Origin: Pseudarthrobacter defluvii
GTDB taxonomy: Bacteria; Actinomycetota; Actinomycetes; Actinomycetales; Micrococcaceae
Direction of reading: 5' to 3'
NCBI RefSeq assembly: GCF_030323865.1
Contig: NZ_CP066362.1
Location: 3,782,001 to 3,846,000 of the forward strand
DNA: 64,000 nucleotides
The notes below the pieces were generated by a model. The model was not told where the DNA came from and did not search any database. It saw only the letters and a program-made list of their open reading frames with translations. Both the position numbers and the translations under genes were made by a program. Each line of letters begins with the position of its first letter. The first letter of the stretch is position 1. This document shows, piece after piece, positions 44,461 to 52,986 of the stretch.

Positions 44461-46926
44461 TCAGGTGGGGATGATCCGGAAGAGGAACCTGGTGCGCACC
44501 ATCACCCACAGCAGTCCCAGGACCACGGCATAGGCCGCGGTGTTGAGGAAAATGCTCTGTTGCTGCAGCGCCGGAATGTTGGCTACGACGGCGATCAGCA
44601 GCACGTGCATGATGAACACGTAGAGCGTGGCCCGGCCCAGTGGAATCAGGAACCAGCCCAGGGCCCGCTGCACCGGCTTCCAGTAGGCGCTGAGGAATGC
44701 GTAGGCCGCTACCACCAAAACCATGACATTGAGCAGGCGGCCGGGAGCCAGGTACGTGCGGCCAAAGAGGGCGTCGTACATGCCGCGGTATGCCGCGTCC
44801 GGCATGAGCGCCAGGCGGACGTCGTAGTTGTTGGCCAGGTAGGGGTTGCCCCAGGACAGGAAGGCCAGCGCAAACGCCGCGGCGGTGCAGGCAACCACCA
44901 CCCAGATGTGCCTGGACAGCCAGGAAATGATGGCACGGCGGTGATAACCGGCAACCAGCCCCAGCACGAACAGCACCTGCCACACCAGCAGGGGGAACGA
45001 ATCCTCGAACTGCGACGGCAGGACGCGGAACCTGGTCACCGTACCCACCGCGTACACGGCGAGGGTCGCCGCCAGCACCCAAACGGCCTTTCCACGGTTC
45101 AGCGCCGCCAGGATGAGCGGGCTGATCAGCAGAAGCACCACGTAGAGGCCCATGACGTTGAACTGCCACGGCCCGAACTGCAGCAGGATGATGGCCGGCA
45201 GCACCTGGGGCGGCACGGGGAACTGGAACAGCGAGGACATGCCCGCGTAGAGGTCGTAAGTCCTGCCGGCACCGTTGTGCCCGGCGCCGCCGGTTCCCTG
45301 GTCCACAAAGGTGGTCAGCGCCTCGGTGTGGAAGAACGGGAGCAGGGACAACAGGAAGACGCCGATCAGCACGGCGAGCGCCGTCAGGTAGAGCTTGCCG
45401 GCCCGGCGTGAGGTGAGGTCCACAACCCGTCCGATGTCCTCCTTGGCTTTGGGCCCGTACACCATGCCCACCACCAGTCCGGAGAAGAGGACAAACAGCT
45501 CTGCGCCTGACACGAAGCCCACTGCCTCCTGCGTGAGCAACTGGAACAGCGAGGCCATGCCCAGGTGGTTGACCACCACAAAGACGATGGCCATGCCGCG
45601 CAACAAGTCTACGCGCGAGTCCCTGGTGGAAGGATCCTGGTAGCTCCAGGCCGTGGCTGCATTGATCCTGCGCGGAACCTGCCACAGGGCCACCAGAAGG
45701 ATGAGCATGGCAGCGGCAACAGTCCAGGCAGCAGGCCCGGAAAGTGTGTTGGCGCGGACATAAGTGCCGGTGGATGCCTGATCGGTCACAGGGCCGGTGA
45801 CCATCGGCGAGGCTTTCAGCCGATCCGCCGCCGCTTTGGCAATCTCCGGGCTTCCGGTGAGCAGCCAGCTGATGCTCGCCACCCCGGTGTCCCTGGTGCT
45901 GGTGCGCTCATCCCACACGACGGCGGCCGTGCGGCCGAATCCCGGGGAGGTGGCAGTTCCCACCACCTGGTCCCACCAGCCGGTTTTGATGTCGGCTTCG
46001 GGTGCGCCGCCCGTTGAAGGGCTGTAGAAGGCCGACGTCTGGAGCAGGAAGGGTTTCCGGCGCCCCTCTGAATAGGTGCCGTAGAAGTTTTCGCCCCCGG
46101 AGGCTGTCAGCATCTCCTGGAGTTCACCGGCCCGGGGCACGGTGTTGACGGCGGCTCCGCCGGCCGTGTCGTCGTGGTAGGCGGCAAGACCCACCCAGTC
46201 CACGGCGTCGTCGCCCGGGTAATACGGTGCGTAGGCGTTATCGCTCCCGTTCCAGGCCCCGTCCCCGTTCGTGTCCAGCAAAGCGAACCCGTCGCTTCCC
46301 GGCTGCGGCGCGTTCCGGCTCCGGTCAAAGGGGTAGTCCTTGCCCAGGTAAGGTGACCACACCATGGCGACCCGGCCGCCGTCGTCCTTCTTGAATGCCT
46401 TGGACACTGCTTGGAAGGCCTGGCGGTACGCGGCGGGCTGCTGGCCCCAGCCCACCCAGCTGGTGTTCATGTCAGGGGCAAACCGGATCAGCAGCTGCCC
46501 CTTGAACCCGGAGGTGAGGCCGTGCACCTGCTGTGCGAAGGCTTCGGCCTCGCTGGTGCCGAGCTGGTCCAGCGGCACCGACGGCTTCACCGTGAGCAGG
46601 GCGTGGGAGCCTTTGGCTGCGGCCTGCTGCAGGAAGCCGTCGATGTCATTCCGTTCCGAGTCACGGAATGGAATGGTGATGTCGTGTCCGAAGACAGCGG
46701 GGCTGGCACCCAGCCGGTCGCTGAAGCCTGCGGCGGTATCCTCGCCCCACTCAAGGACGGCACCCAACCACGGCTTTCCGTTGTCAGGTGCAGTCTGGGC
46801 CGCCTGCGCCGGACCTGCCGGCGCCAGAACGGCCAGGAAGGCGATGACGATGGTTGCCAGATAGGCGACGGCAGAACGCGGACGGTTCCGCCAGATGGCG
46901 TGGTGGTGCGATGTCACTGCCCGCAT
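44461..46926 (-). CDS. Exported GH26-like (degenerate) domain fused to an OpgC-type membrane acyltransferase
   Basis: 821 residues. A signal/anchor (SAVAYLATIVIAFLAVLAPA, about 18-37) precedes a GH26-mannanase-like barrel (about 50-370). Where GH26 enzymes have the acid/base motif HEMN, this protein reads RFAPDMNTSWVGWG with Asp152. Where the nucleophile glutamate is expected (IAETGS type) it reads FLLQTSAF. Both catalytic glutamates therefore seem replaced, and glycosidase activity is doubtful. An EF-hand-like loop DTNGDGAWNGSD (218-229) may bind calcium. From about 400 a helix leads into an OpgC/acyltransferase-3-like domain (RVDLLRGMAIVFVVVNHLGM) with about ten helices. A role in recognising and O-acylating a cell-surface glycan is inferred. 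Confidence 0.8.
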   Translation of the reverse strand: MRAVTSHHHAIWRNRPRSAVAYLATIVIAFLAVLAPAGPAQAAQTAPDNGKPWLGAVLEWGEDTAAGFSDRLGASPAVFGHDITIPFRDSERNDIDGFLQQAAAKGSHALLTVKPSVPLDQLGTSEAEAFAQQVHGLTSGFKGQLLIRFAPDMNTSWVGWGQQPAAYRQAFQAVSKAFKKDDGGRVAMVWSPYLGKDYPFDRSRNAPQPGSDGFALLDTNGDGAWNGSDNAYAPYYPGDDAVDWVGLAAYHDDTAGGAAVNTVPRAGELQEMLTASGGENFYGTYSEGRRKPFLLQTSAFYSPSTGGAPEADIKTGWWDQVVGTATSPGFGRTAAVVWDERTSTRDTGVASISWLLTGSPEIAKAAADRLKASPMVTGPVTDQASTGTYVRANTLSGPAAWTVAAAMLILLVALWQVPRRINAATAWSYQDPSTRDSRVDLLRGMAIVFVVVNHLGMASLFQLLTQEAVGFVSGAELFVLFSGLVVGMVYGPKAKEDIGRVVDLTSRRAGKLYLTALAVLIGVFLLSLLPFFHTEALTTFVDQGTGGAGHNGAGRTYDLYAGMSSLFQFPVPPQVLPAIILLQFGPWQFNVMGLYVVLLLISPLILAALNRGKAVWVLAATLAVYAVGTVTRFRVLPSQFEDSFPLLVWQVLFVLGLVAGYHRRAIISWLSRHIWVVVACTAAAFALAFLSWGNPYLANNYDVRLALMPDAAYRGMYDALFGRTYLAPGRLLNVMVLVVAAYAFLSAYWKPVQRALGWFLIPLGRATLYVFIMHVLLIAVVANIPALQQQSIFLNTAAYAVVLGLLWVMVRTRFLFRIIPT

Positions 46927-47103
46927 GTTGCAAGGACCCCCCGGTACTCATTGCTCTGCTGCCCGTTGCTTAGGCGACGGGGCGGTGCCCCCGGTAAGAC
47001 TTTATCGGGCGGCGGGCCTTCGCGTGTCGCCTGGGCGTCCGGCGAATTACGGAACATGACGACGGCGGCCGTGCGGCTCGGGAGCGCAGGTGTTACGTTT
47101 TTG

Positions 47104-47190
47104 GGGAGTAATGAGTACCGGCGCCAAGCCCTGACTGGCCGGTCGGCAACCCTCCCTTTCGCGGCGGGGTGCCTCAGGTGAATACTCGGC
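47104..47190 (+). ncRNA. SAM-IV riboswitch
   Basis: The pattern ATGAGTACCGGCGCCAAGCC ... GTCGGCAACCCTCC ... GCGGGGTGCCTCAGGTGA matches the actinobacterial SAM-IV aptamer consensus. A closing stem GAGTA (47106-47110) pairs with TACTC (47183-47187). It lies 50 bp before the DUF1737-rhodanese-metZ operon, fitting repression of methionine synthesis by S-adenosylmethionine. The rest of the 309-bp gap after 46926 shows no gene; the upstream promoter was not resolved. Confidence 0.88.
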
Positions 47191-47235
47191 ATATCGACCC
47201 ATTCGAGCTGCAAGCGTGAAAGAAGGAGATCCGTC

Positions 47236-47499
47236 GTGTCTGACGCACCCGCCCCTGACGAAAGACTGTCCTACCGCCTGATTACCGGCGCGGACACCCG
47301 TGAGTTCTGCGAGCGGATCTCCGCTGCACTCGCCGACGGGTACGTGCTGCACGGCAGCCCTGCGGCAACCTTCAACGGCACCACCGTCATCGTGGCGCAG
47401 GCCATCGTCCTTCCGGCCGCCATCGCCTCGGCGGATGCCGCCGTGGCCACTGCCGTGGACGAGCTCGAGGGCGAGTTCGACGGCGAGGGCCACGCATGA
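47236..47499 (+). CDS. DUF1737-containing small protein
   Basis: 87 residues. The stretch YRLITGADTREFCERISAAL, then DGYVLHGSPAATF and VIVAQAIVLP, is the full DUF1737 pattern. A GTG start follows AAGAAGGAGAT. It is the first gene after the SAM-IV riboswitch, and its stop overlaps the rhodanese start by 4 bp, so it belongs to a SAM-controlled sulfur operon. Its biochemical role is unknown; a part in sulfur-amino-acid synthesis is suggested only by position. Confidence 0.88.
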   Translation: MSDAPAPDERLSYRLITGADTREFCERISAALADGYVLHGSPAATFNGTTVIVAQAIVLPAAIASADAAVATAVDELEGEFDGEGHA

Positions 47500-47906
47500 G
47501 CTACGCCGGAGACCTGACGCCGCAGGAAGCCTGGGCCAAGCTGGAGCAGGGCGCCGTCCTGGTGGATGTCCGCACCGAGGGCGAATGGGCCCACATCGGC
47601 ATCCCCGACACCAAGGCCACAGACAACGACCCCCTGTTCATCCAGTGGACCTTCCCCGGCGGCATCCCCAACCCGGACTTCATCAAGGACCTGACGAACC
47701 AGGCACCGGAGGATCCCCAGGCGGAACTGGTGTTCCTGTGCCGCTCCGGCAAGCGCTCCATCGCCGCGGCCACCGCCGCCACCCAGGCGGGTTTCACCGC
47801 CTACAGCGTCCTCGAGGGCTTCGAAGGCGATCCCGACCGCTTCGGCGAGCGGACCGTCAATGGCTGGAAAAACCGCGGCCTGCCCACCAACCTCGGAAAG
47901 AACTAA
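47496..47906 (+). CDS. Rhodanese-like sulfurtransferase
   Basis: 136-residue single rhodanese domain with the active-site loop CRSGKRS (LVFLCRSGKRSIAAATA), the nucleophilic Cys being near residue 87, and the family motif VLVDVRTEGEW. A long insertion, FIQWTFPGGIPNPDFIKDL, is typical of the metZ-linked subgroup. ATG overlaps the DUF1737 stop by 4 nt and its stop abuts metZ directly. It probably delivers sulfide or persulfide to the O-succinylhomoserine sulfhydrylase (inference from fixed gene order). Confidence 0.92.
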   Translation: MSYAGDLTPQEAWAKLEQGAVLVDVRTEGEWAHIGIPDTKATDNDPLFIQWTFPGGIPNPDFIKDLTNQAPEDPQAELVFLCRSGKRSIAAATAATQAGFTAYSVLEGFEGDPDRFGERTVNGWKNRGLPTNLGKN

Positions 47907-49115
47907 GTGAGCTTCAACCAAGACGCCCCCGGCTGGAACCCCGACACCCAGGCAGTCCGCGGCGGGCTGGACCGCAGCAACTTCCAGGAAACGTCGGAGG
48001 CCATCTTCCTCAACTCCGGCTTCGTCTACGAATCCGCGGCCGCTGCTGAACGCGCCTTCACCGGCGAGGATGAGCGCTTCGTCTACTCCCGCTATGGCAA
48101 CCCGTCCGTGGCCACCTTCCAGGAACGGCTCCGGCTGCTCGAAGGCACTGAAGCATGCTTCGCGACGGCGTCGGGCATGTCCGCGGTGTTCACGGCCCTG
48201 GGTGCCCTGCTGGCAGCCGGCGACCGGGTAGTGGCCGCACGCTCGCTGTTCGGTTCCTGCTTCGTAGTCCTGAACGAGATCCTGCCCCGATGGGGTGTGG
48301 AGACGGTGTTCGTCGACGGGCCGGACCTGGACCAGTGGCGCGAAGCGCTCTCCAAGCCCACCACGGCTGTCTTCTTCGAATCCCCGTCCAACCCCATGCA
48401 GGAAATCGTGGACATCGCCGCTGTCAGCGAACTGGCGCACGCCGCCGGGGCCACCGTGGTGGCGGACAACGTCTTCGCCACTCCCCTACTGCAGCGCTGC
48501 GGGGACCTCGGCGCCGACGTCATCGTCTACTCGGGCACCAAGCACATCGACGGCCAGGGCCGGGTGATGGGCGGTGCCATCCTGGGCACCAAGGAGTTCA
48601 TCGAGGGACCCGTGAAGCAGCTGATGCGACACACCGGCCCCGCGCTGTCCCCATTCAATGCCTGGGTCCTGACCAAGGGCCTGGAAACCATGGGCCTCCG
48701 CGTCAACCACTCCTCCGCCACCGCCCTCCGGCTGGCCGAGTGGCTGGAGGAGCAACCGGCCGTGAGCTGGGTGAAGTATCCGCTGCTGAAGTCGCACCCG
48801 CAGTACGGGCTGGCGGCGAAGCAGATGAGCGCGGGCGGGACCGTCCTGACGCTGGAGCTTGCTCCTTCGGGTGGGCGCTCCGGTAAGGAGGCCGCCTTCG
48901 CCCTGCTGGACGGGCTGCGGATCATCGACATCTCCAACAACCTGGGCGATTCCAAGTCCCTGATCACCCATCCCGCCACCACCACCCACCGCGCCATGGG
49001 ACCGGAGGGACGGGCTGCCATTGGGCTCAGCGACGGCGTGGTCCGTCTCTCCGTGGGGCTTGAGGACCCGGACGACCTCATCCGCGACCTGGAACAGGCT
49101 CTGAAGCAGATCTAG
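47907..49115 (+). CDS. metZ: O-succinylhomoserine sulfhydrylase
   Basis: 402-residue PLP enzyme of the Cys/Met metabolism family that makes homocysteine from an O-acylhomoserine and sulfide. The PLP lysine is Lys212 in VYSGTKHIDGQGRV. The YSRYGNPSVATFQERL motif and GTQALSP-like TGPALSPFNAWVLTKGLE support MetZ over CGS. GTG start immediately after the rhodanese stop. Expression is expected to fall when SAM is high because of the SAM-IV riboswitch upstream. Confidence 0.94.
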   Translation: MSFNQDAPGWNPDTQAVRGGLDRSNFQETSEAIFLNSGFVYESAAAAERAFTGEDERFVYSRYGNPSVATFQERLRLLEGTEACFATASGMSAVFTALGALLAAGDRVVAARSLFGSCFVVLNEILPRWGVETVFVDGPDLDQWREALSKPTTAVFFESPSNPMQEIVDIAAVSELAHAAGATVVADNVFATPLLQRCGDLGADVIVYSGTKHIDGQGRVMGGAILGTKEFIEGPVKQLMRHTGPALSPFNAWVLTKGLETMGLRVNHSSATALRLAEWLEEQPAVSWVKYPLLKSHPQYGLAAKQMSAGGTVLTLELAPSGGRSGKEAAFALLDGLRIIDISNNLGDSKSLITHPATTTHRAMGPEGRAAIGLSDGVVRLSVGLEDPDDLIRDLEQALKQI

Positions 49116-49116
49116 G

Positions 49117-49203
49117 TTTTCGACGCGCTTTCCCGTTTTCGCGGCGCAGATTCCCGGTCGCGGCCCAAATGCGGGCCGCGAAAGGGAATAAGCGCGTCGA
49201 AAA
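49117..49203. terminator. Long bidirectional hairpin after metZ
   Basis: TTTTCGACGCGCTT (49117-49130) pairs perfectly with AAGCGCGTCGAAAA (49190-49203); inside, TTTCGCGGC pairs with GCCGCGAAA. The T-rich and A-rich outer edges suit termination of both metZ and the convergent YbdK-type gene. Confidence 0.8.
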
Positions 49204-49237
49204 GGAAGCTGCGCGTCGCGATGCGCCAGGCGGCCGG

Positions 49238-50464
49238 TCAGGATTGGCGGACCCGCAGCAGCTCGGGAGTGGCCGCCACTTCGGAGAGATCAAGCGCTCC
49301 GCGCATGGTCACGTTCACGGCCTGCCTCACCACGGCCCCGAACCCCATGTCCCCGGGCGGCGGACCGGCCAGGGCATTGTCACGGGCGCGGCGTTGTTCG
49401 GCTGCCCCCGTCCCGCGGGCGATGATGTCCTCTACACCCTGCCGGGCAAGGGCCAGCTCGCCCTGTTCCTGCAGGACGGGAGCCAGGTAGTCCACCAGTG
49501 AACGGGCCACGTCCGCAGCGGGGGCAGGACGGAAGTTGCCGAAATCCAGGAGTTCGCCGCTGAGCCCTTCACTGCTGGCCTGCCAGGAAGCCATCCGCAA
49601 AAGAACCGTGGGAACGGGTGCAGGATCAACGTCCTCGCGCCACTCCCTGCTTGCTGATTCCACCAGCGCCCGGACCAGGACCGCAATGAGGGCCGCGTCC
49701 TCGGCCCGGAGGCAGACGTCCGCCACCCGTACCTCGACGGTGGGATGGTTGCGGGACAAGCGGGCGTCGAAGTAGACCATGCCCTCATCGAGCATGACGC
49801 CGGTTTCCAGCAGCCGGGCCACCACCCGCCGGTAGGTGGGGTACGTTCCGTAAATGCCTGCCGGTCCGGCCGTCGGCCACCGGTTCCATGCCTGGGTCCG
49901 GTAGCTTTCGAACCCCGTGGGTACGCCGTTCCAGAACGGCGAGTTGGCGCTCAGTGCCGTCAGCACGGCCAGCTTGTCGCGGATGCGGTCCAGGACGGCC
50001 ACGCCTTCTTCCGGCGATTCGATGTAGGTGTGGACGTGGAAGCCGCAGGTCAGCTGCTCCTGCGCAGTGAGGCCAAAGCGTTCCAGCATCCTTGCGTAGC
50101 GCGGGTCCGGCGTTGTGTGGCTGGGAGATGCCACCGGCGACGTGGCGAGGGCCGCCACCCTTGCACCATGCTTCCGGGCCGCCTGGTCCGCCAGGGCACG
50201 GCCCGCGCGGATCTGTTCCAAGAGGCTGCCATAGTCCACGCAAGGCCGGGTCTGCGTCTCGATCTGCTCAAGCTTCAGCTCGGCACTCAGGCCCATCTCG
50301 TCGTCGTAATCCCTGTGGGTCCCGGCGTGATGGGCGTCAGGATCGACGGGGAGATCGTCCGCCGCAACGCGATGGCTGGCAAGGAGGGCGTCAGCCAGCG
50401 CAAGCGGTTCTCCGGACTCCGGATCAACGATCAGGAGTTCTTCCTCTACGCCGAACGTACGCAT
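49238..50464 (-). CDS. YbdK-type carboxylate-amine ligase (weak glutamate-cysteine ligase family)
   Basis: 408 residues. The N-terminus [18 protein letters not shown] holds the acidic ATP/Mg-binding residues, and [20 protein letters not shown] carries the conserved His-Val-His of the GCS2/YbdK family. It ligates an amino acid to a carboxylate at ATP cost. Actinobacteria mostly use mycothiol in place of glutathione, so glutathione synthesis is not assured. It is monocistronic, with 68 bp to the next upstream gene's stop, and convergent to metZ. Confidence 0.88.
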   Translation of the reverse strand: MRTFGVEEELLIVDPESGEPLALADALLASHRVAADDLPVDPDAHHAGTHRDYDDEMGLSAELKLEQIETQTRPCVDYGSLLEQIRAGRALADQAARKHGARVAALATSPVASPSHTTPDPRYARMLERFGLTAQEQLTCGFHVHTYIESPEEGVAVLDRIRDKLAVLTALSANSPFWNGVPTGFESYRTQAWNRWPTAGPAGIYGTYPTYRRVVARLLETGVMLDEGMVYFDARLSRNHPTVEVRVADVCLRAEDAALIAVLVRALVESASREWREDVDPAPVPTVLLRMASWQASSEGLSGELLDFGNFRPAPAADVARSLVDYLAPVLQEQGELALARQGVEDIIARGTGAAEQRRARDNALAGPPPGDMGFGAVVRQAVNVTMRGALDLSEVAATPELLRVRQS

Positions 50465-50532
50465 ACGAACATTCTGCGGCAGCGCCGGGGCATTGGAACT
50501 GTCAGACGCGGTTCATGACGAACCGTGAAAGC

Positions 50533-52056
50533 CTAGTCCTGGAAGTACTCCACCTTGGCGCCGATGGTGTTCAGCCGCTCCGCCAGGTCCTCGTAGCCGC
50601 GCTCGATCACATAGATGTTCCGCAGTTCGGAGACGCCGCGGGCAGCCAGCATCGCCAGCAGCAAGCAGGCGGCCGGGCGGAGTGCGGGCGGGCAGCCCAC
50701 CTCGGCGGCGCGCCATTTGGTGGGCCCGTTGACGTAGATCCGGTGCGGGTCCAGGAGCTGCACCTGCGCACCGAGCCGGTTCAGCTCCGTCAGGTAGATC
50801 GCCCGGTTTTCGTAGACCCAGTCGTGGATCATGGTTTGGCCGTGGGCGTTCGCCGAAATGACGGCAAAGAACGGCAGGTTGTCGATGTTCAGCCCGGGGA
50901 AGGGCATGGGGTGGATCTTGTCCTCGGGGGCACGCAGCTCGGAGGGTTTGGTGGTGACGTCCACCAGGCGGGTGCGGCCGTTGCGGGCCATGTATTCGCC
51001 CGAAACCTCAAGCTTCTGCCCCATTTGGCCCAGGGTGGCCAATTCGATTTCCATGAACTCGATGGGAACGCGCCGCACCGTGACCTCGGAGTTGGTGACG
51101 ATGCCGGCCGTGATCAGGCTCATGGCTTCGATGGGGTCCTCGGAGGGGAAGTATTCAATCTCGGCGTCGATTTCGGGCCGGCCGGTGATCTTCAGGGTGG
51201 TGGTGCCCACCCCCTCGATGGTGACGCCGAGCATCTGCAGGTAGAAGCAGAGGTCCTGGACCATGTAGTTGGGGCTGGCGTTGCGGATCACGGTTGTTCC
51301 CGGCCGATGCGCCGCGGCCATGATCGCGTTCTCGGTGACGGTGTCGCCCCGCTCGGTGAGGACGAAGGAACGGTCCCGGGTGTCGGCAGGGGGTGCCTGC
51401 ACGGTGTAGAAACCTGCAGTGGCCTCCACGGACAGGCCGAACTCGCGCAGGGCCTGCATGTGGGGCTCCACCGTGCGGGTGCCCAGGTCGCAGCCGCCGG
51501 CGTAGGGCAGCCGGTACTCCCGGGACTCGTCCAGCATGGGGCCGAGCAGCATGATGACGCTGCGGGTCCTGCGTGCCGCGTCCACGTCCATCGCTTCCAG
51601 GTCCAGGACGGCGGGACGGCGCAGGCGCAGGTCCGTGTCGTTGAGCCAGGTGCATTCCACGCCGATGCTGGTCAGCACCTCGACAATACGGTTGACTTCC
51701 TCGATGCGGGCCAGCCGGCGGAGCACTGTGGTGCCGCGGTTGATGAGGCTGGCGCAGAGCAGGGCGACGCCGGCGTTCTTGCTGCTGTTCACGTCCACGG
51801 CCCCGGACAGGGTGCGGCCACCCTCCACCCGGAGGTGGGTCATCTGCGGCTTGCCCACGTTGACGATGCTGCGGTCGAAGATGTTTTCCAGCCGCTGGAT
51901 CATTTTCAGGCTCAGGTTTTGCTTGCCCTGTTCCATCCGGGCCACAGCGCTCTGGCTGGTGCCGAGTTCGGCGGCCAACTGGCCCTGGGTCCACCCTTTC
52001 TCGCTCCGGGCGTCCCTCAGCATGGCGGCAACGTGTTCAGCGGTTTCCTGGGTCAT
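50533..52056 (-). CDS. XRE helix-turn-helix fused to a MurA-like enolpyruvyl transferase
   Basis: 507 residues. Residues 8-62 form an XRE/Cro helix-turn-helix (WTQGQLAAELGTSQSAVARM, then EQGKQNLSLKMIQRL). From 72 onward the protein is a UDP-GlcNAc 1-carboxyvinyltransferase-like EPSP-synthase fold. MurA active-site residues appear kept: Lys93-Asn94 in VNSSKNAGVALL, Cys189 in AGGCDLGTRTVE (Cys is also the fosfomycin target), and a loop FPGLNIDNLPFF in place of the PTDMQAQF segment. It may make UDP-GlcNAc-enolpyruvate or act as a regulator sensing that substrate. A separate housekeeping murA is expected elsewhere. Confidence 0.88.
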   Translation of the reverse strand: MTQETAEHVAAMLRDARSEKGWTQGQLAAELGTSQSAVARMEQGKQNLSLKMIQRLENIFDRSIVNVGKPQMTHLRVEGGRTLSGAVDVNSSKNAGVALLCASLINRGTTVLRRLARIEEVNRIVEVLTSIGVECTWLNDTDLRLRRPAVLDLEAMDVDAARRTRSVIMLLGPMLDESREYRLPYAGGCDLGTRTVEPHMQALREFGLSVEATAGFYTVQAPPADTRDRSFVLTERGDTVTENAIMAAAHRPGTTVIRNASPNYMVQDLCFYLQMLGVTIEGVGTTTLKITGRPEIDAEIEYFPSEDPIEAMSLITAGIVTNSEVTVRRVPIEFMEIELATLGQMGQKLEVSGEYMARNGRTRLVDVTTKPSELRAPEDKIHPMPFPGLNIDNLPFFAVISANAHGQTMIHDWVYENRAIYLTELNRLGAQVQLLDPHRIYVNGPTKWRAAEVGCPPALRPAACLLLAMLAARGVSELRNIYVIERGYEDLAERLNTIGAKVEYFQD

Positions 52057-52185
52057 ACCGCGAATATATCATAAATGAGTTATCGGGCCTCCCGTGAGAC
52101 TACCCAACGGCGCTTATGGGGGCTACGGGACGGCTGTACCCATCGGGTGCGATAGGGAAGCATACGTAGTTCCTGGGCCGGACGC

Positions 52186-52986
52186 TCAGCTACCCAGCCA
52201 CACCATATTCCACGTACCGGCGGTGACAGCCGCGAAAAGAGCCAGCCCGGCCACCACGATGCCGCCGGCCACCACTCCGAGATCCAGCAGGCTGAAGGTT
52301 GATTCCCGCGCCCAGGTCCGCGTGGCACCGCCAAAGCCCCGCGCTTCCATGGTGACGGCCAGCCTCGACGCGCGCCGGATGGCCTGCACCAGGAGCCCGA
52401 AGCTTTGCCCCAGCGTGGCCTTCACCCGCTGGGCCAAACTGCCGCGGGAACCCACGCCGCGGGCACGCCGTGCCATGCCGATTGTCTGCCATTCCTCGGC
52501 CATGAGTCCCACCAGGCGCATCGCGGCCAGTGTTCCCAGGACGAACCTGTGCGGCAGGCGTGCTTTCTGCGCCAGCGCATCGGCGAGGTCCGTGGGATCG
52601 GTGCAGCTCATCAGGAGTACCGCCGGAAGGGCGATGGCAAAGCCGCGCAGCAAAAAGCCGATCCCCAGCTGGAGGGAACCTTCACTCATGGTCCAGATGC
52701 CGGCGTCGAGCAGGATCCTGCCGCTGTCCGGCGCCAGGATGGACGTGCTCCACCCGCCAATCGCCGCCGCAAGGATCAGCGGCCACCCCCGCTGCCACAG
52801 CAGGGACAGGGTGAGCCCGGCCAGGGGAAACAGCAGCAGCTCAAAGACCAGTGCCACGGAGGCCGAAACCCAGTCGATGGACAGGGCAAGGACGGCCGTG
52901 ATGAGCAGGACCGCCGCGAATTTGCTGAGTGGATTGGCGCGGGTCAGGAGCGCGCGGTTGCCGCTGAGGGTGAGTTGCTGCCTCAT
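52186..52986 (-). CDS. ykoC: ECF transporter transmembrane (T) component, YkoC type
   Basis: 266 residues with five to six helices (FAAVLLITAVLALSIDWVSA, LILAAAIGGWSTSILA, FLLRGFAIALPAVLLMS). The coupling-helix motifs ARRARG and EARGFG, which contact the ATPases, are both present. The ATG overlaps the ykoD stop as ATGA. With YkoD and YkoE it forms an energy-coupling-factor importer for thiamine precursor (hydroxymethylpyrimidine) or thiamine, the TPP riboswitch upstream supporting that. Confidence 0.92.
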   Translation of the reverse strand: MRQQLTLSGNRALLTRANPLSKFAAVLLITAVLALSIDWVSASVALVFELLLFPLAGLTLSLLWQRGWPLILAAAIGGWSTSILAPDSGRILLDAGIWTMSEGSLQLGIGFLLRGFAIALPAVLLMSCTDPTDLADALAQKARLPHRFVLGTLAAMRLVGLMAEEWQTIGMARRARGVGSRGSLAQRVKATLGQSFGLLVQAIRRASRLAVTMEARGFGGATRTWARESTFSLLDLGVVAGGIVVAGLALFAAVTAGTWNMVWLGS

